A DNA stretch of 32,480 nucleotides. Origin: Pirellulales bacterium. Its GTDB lineage: Bacteria > Planctomycetota > Planctomycetia > Pirellulales > JANQPP01. Both the position numbers and the translations under genes were made by a program. Shown here piece after piece: positions 30,943 to 32,480 of this stretch. The DNA lies in assembly GCA_028289405.1 (NCBI GenBank), contig JANQPP010000147.1:1-32480 (forward strand), in the 5' to 3' direction. Each line of letters opens with the position of its first letter. Positions within the stretch are counted from its first letter, which is position 1. The notes beneath the pieces were generated by a model. That model searched no databases, was not told where the DNA came from, and saw only the letters and a list, made by a program, of their open reading frames with translations.

Positions 30943-31650
30943 CTATGAAGACTCCTGCGCCTCGCTGCGGGTGCCAGCGGGAATCGTCTTGCGGATCGTG
31001 GACCAGGTGAGCGCCAGCGAGTCCATGACCGGCCACACACAACCCTGCAGTGGCTCGCGGTAAAGCGTCGCTTGCATCATCGGCGACATTCCTACATCGA
31101 CAGCCGAATAGGCTACCGGTCGCACCACGTTCTCGGAAATCTTCATGAACGGGTCGGCCAGCGACAGGTGAGATAAATTCAACTGCCGCCCCCAATCTTC
31201 GGCTAGGCGGGCATAGGTCGTGGGGATCATCGCGATGGCTGGGGGTTGGATCGCCGCCTCCCGTTCTTCGAATGTCACGATGTGTTCATGGGTTGTGGTC
31301 TGCCGAGAACGCGTCAGGCTCTCGCTCGAACGCCAGGTCATCAAGGGAGCCACTACGACTAGAACCACGACCGCCACGACCGCCAGTCCCGTCCCTACAT
31401 GCACTTCGATAGCATCACTCAGCCGGAGTGTGGGAGCTGCATCCACCGCGAGTTCCGGTGATCGGCTGGTCCGTGTTACGCGACTTTTCGACGAGAGAGG
31501 CAAGGATTCAGACAGGCACAAAAAACCCTCGAAAATTTCCCGACACTCGGGACATTCCCTCAAGTGTGCCTGCAATTCCCGGTCGACTCTCAAATCGCCA
31601 TGTTCATCCAAGGTTTGTTGGAAGCGCAATTCAGCTTCGGAGCATCGCAT
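30943..31650 (-). CDS. Zinc-finger anti-sigma factor, membrane-anchored
   Basis: The 235-residue product begins with the anti-sigma zinc-finger motif His29-x3-Cys33-x2-Cys36 (AHLRECPEC), which clamps its partner sigma factor. One transmembrane helix (about residues 85-105, VGTGLAVVAVVVLVVVAPL) separates it from an outer domain of about 130 residues with no recognised family. The ATG at 31648-31650 has GGGAGG six bases upstream; the longer frame to 31749 would overlap the sigma gene deeply. It overlaps the ECF sigma gene by 20 bases, so the two are made together, the usual way to hold a sigma factor inactive until a signal reaches the outer domain. Confidence 0.82.
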   Translation of the reverse strand: MRCSEAELRFQQTLDEHGDLRVDRELQAHLRECPECREIFEGFLCLSESLPLSSKSRVTRTSRSPELAVDAAPTLRLSDAIEVHVGTGLAVVAVVVLVVVAPLMTWRSSESLTRSRQTTTHEHIVTFEEREAAIQPPAIAMIPTTYARLAEDWGRQLNLSHLSLADPFMKISENVVRPVAYSAVDVGMSPMMQATLYREPLQGCVWPVMDSLALTWSTIRKTIPAGTRSEAQESS

Positions 31651-32197
31651 CACGCGCCTCCCCCAGGGCACCGCGCCGTCGTAAATCCGCGACAATCTCG
31701 CGGCGGGCGCGGTGGACCCAAGTCTTGAGCGTGCCCACAGGACGCCCAACTCTCTCGCTCATTTCCTGGTAGCTCATTCCCTCTTGGTGGAACATCAGAA
31801 ACGCCGTCCGTTCCTGCTGTTTCAGTTTACCCAAAGCTTGATGGATTTCTTCCCACATATGGCCCATATCGCTTTCAGCAACGGCGCATGGTTCATTGAC
31901 CGAATCCATGGAAACGGTCGAGATTCGCCGGGCTTGGGTTCCCCTCGCGGTACGACAGCGGTTGGCCGCGATTGTGAGTAGCCAAGGCAGGATGGGGCGT
32001 TCTTCATCCCAGCGGGCCAAGTGCCGCAGCGCGCGAGCCATGGTTTCCTGAGTGGCGTCCTCGGCATCTTGGCGATGGCCCAGCATCTGATAGCAAAGAC
32101 CAAAGATCCGCCCTTGAAATCGCTCAACGAACCGAGCCACCATCTCCGTCTCGCCGGCCAGAACACGTTTCACTAAATTTCTGATGTCATCCGCCAA
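31631..32197 (-). CDS. ECF sigma factor (RNA polymerase sigma-70 family)
   Basis: The 188-residue product has region 2 (IFGLCYQMLGHRQDAEDATQ, then ETMARALRHL and LPWLLTIAANRCRTA) and region 4 (LKQQERTAFLMFHQEGMSYQ, then EMSERVGRPVGTLKTWVHRA). It recruits RNA polymerase to promoters controlled with its anti-sigma partner, encoded directly downstream with a 20-base overlap. No ATG is available; the start appears to be TTG at 32195-32197 with GGTGA six bases upstream, or a CTG slightly earlier. The regulon is unknown. Neighbouring membrane genes face it convergently. Confidence 0.88.
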   Translation of the reverse strand: MADDIRNLVKRVLAGETEMVARFVERFQGRIFGLCYQMLGHRQDAEDATQETMARALRHLARWDEERPILPWLLTIAANRCRTARGTQARRISTVSMDSVNEPCAVAESDMGHMWEEIHQALGKLKQQERTAFLMFHQEGMSYQEMSERVGRPVGTLKTWVHRARREIVADLRRRGALGEARDAMLRS

Positions 32198-32302
32198 GGC
32201 GTCACCAGCCAGGTTGGTCTCGTTGGTGTTGATCCCGGGATATTAACGCTTTGGTAGCCCCGCTGCCACCTGGATTTCCCATCCCGAAAATTCGAAAGGT
32301 CA

Positions 32303-32314
32303 TTCGTTAACGAA
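32303..32314. promoter_or_regulatory. TTCGTTAACGAA palindrome upstream of the ECF sigma gene
   Basis: This perfect 12-base palindrome lies about 105 bases upstream of the sigma gene start in an AT-richer stretch. The position would suit an operator for the sigma operon or for a gene to the right of the window. No promoter boxes could be assigned with confidence. Confidence 0.35.
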
Positions 32315-32390
32315 CGATACATATTTAGAATTGACACATTTTGTCGGAGTGAACAGTCGTTTTCAGAGATTCTTTTTCCCCAAACGGGAA

Positions 32391-32423
32391 GCGGACCGCG
32401 CGGAAGTTTTCCGCGCGGCCCGC
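32391..32423. terminator. Strong GC stem-loop near the right edge
   Basis: Fifteen-base arms (32391-32405 and 32409-32423) pair with one mismatch around a GTT loop and carry a core of CCGCGCGGAA with TTCCGCGCGG. On the plus strand it follows no gene in this window. On the minus strand a frame entering from the right stays open through it to a TAA near 32331, so it might also lie in coding sequence. No T-run follows directly. Its role depends on the gene to the right. Confidence 0.35.
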
Positions 32424-32480
32424 TGTCGATCTGTAGTCGGTAGCCGATCCAGGCACTCGGCCCGGACAGCTACCGGAGTC

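Noticed and set aside
1..32480. CRISPR array, transposon or prophage
   Set aside because: No regularly spaced repeats, transposase, integrase or phage structural genes were seen on either strand.

Overview
This window is from a moderately GC-rich bacterium, most likely a member of the Planctomycetota (Pirellulales-like). The pointers are a PEP-CTERM exported protein, a DUF6677-like protein, DUF2203, two ECF sigma factors, and several membrane-anchored proteins of planctomycete character that match no named enzyme. This assignment is an inference from gene content; no rRNA is present to confirm it.

Left part (1-5650): a frameshifted PEP-CTERM tail at the edge, a membrane-anchored coiled-coil protein (+), a HEAT-repeat membrane protein (-), a four-helix membrane protein (-), an intact PEP-CTERM protein (-), then an ArsI/CadI-type vicinal-oxygen-chelate protein (+) followed at once by a SigZ-like sigma factor (+). 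The last two are both rich in paired cysteines and may form a metalloid-linked pair.

Middle part (5650-16500): a gene-poor stretch with palindromes and a possible 31-residue ORF, then tRNA-Leu(CAG). Next come addB-addA, which overlap by 31 bases and encode the two helicase-nuclease subunits for double-strand break processing. They are followed by the CCA-adding enzyme, a CopD-like membrane protein and a CBM9/DOMON-like protein, all on the + strand. TatD and a small helical protein lie on the - strand.

Right part (16587-29900): a large complex I operon on the - strand, in transcription order nuoI, DUF2203, nuoA, nuoC, nuoD, nuoH, nuoJ, nuoK, nuoL, nuoM, nuoN, probably followed by the small helical gene and tatD. 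nuoB and nuoE/F/G are absent from the window, and nuoI has moved to the front. Several subunits carry unusual insertions. NuoL has a His/Asp/Glu-rich segment, NuoA has about 60 extra residues between helices, NuoN has an acidic Pro/Ser-rich loop, and NuoH has an acidic tail. NuoD has Trp where the quinone-site Tyr is expected and a CxC...CxxC cluster near its C-terminus. Upstream of nuoI there is a TATAAT -10 whose -35 lies in a perfect palindrome, followed by a 15-bp stem-loop in the presumed leader.

Far right (29888-32480): a DUF6677-like membrane protein and a 67-residue membrane protein (+), then an ECF sigma factor and its zinc-finger anti-sigma factor, overlapping by 20 bases (-). No CRISPR array, transposase, phage gene or secondary-metabolite cluster is visible. 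The most noteworthy system is the atypical, split and rearranged complex I locus with its leader.
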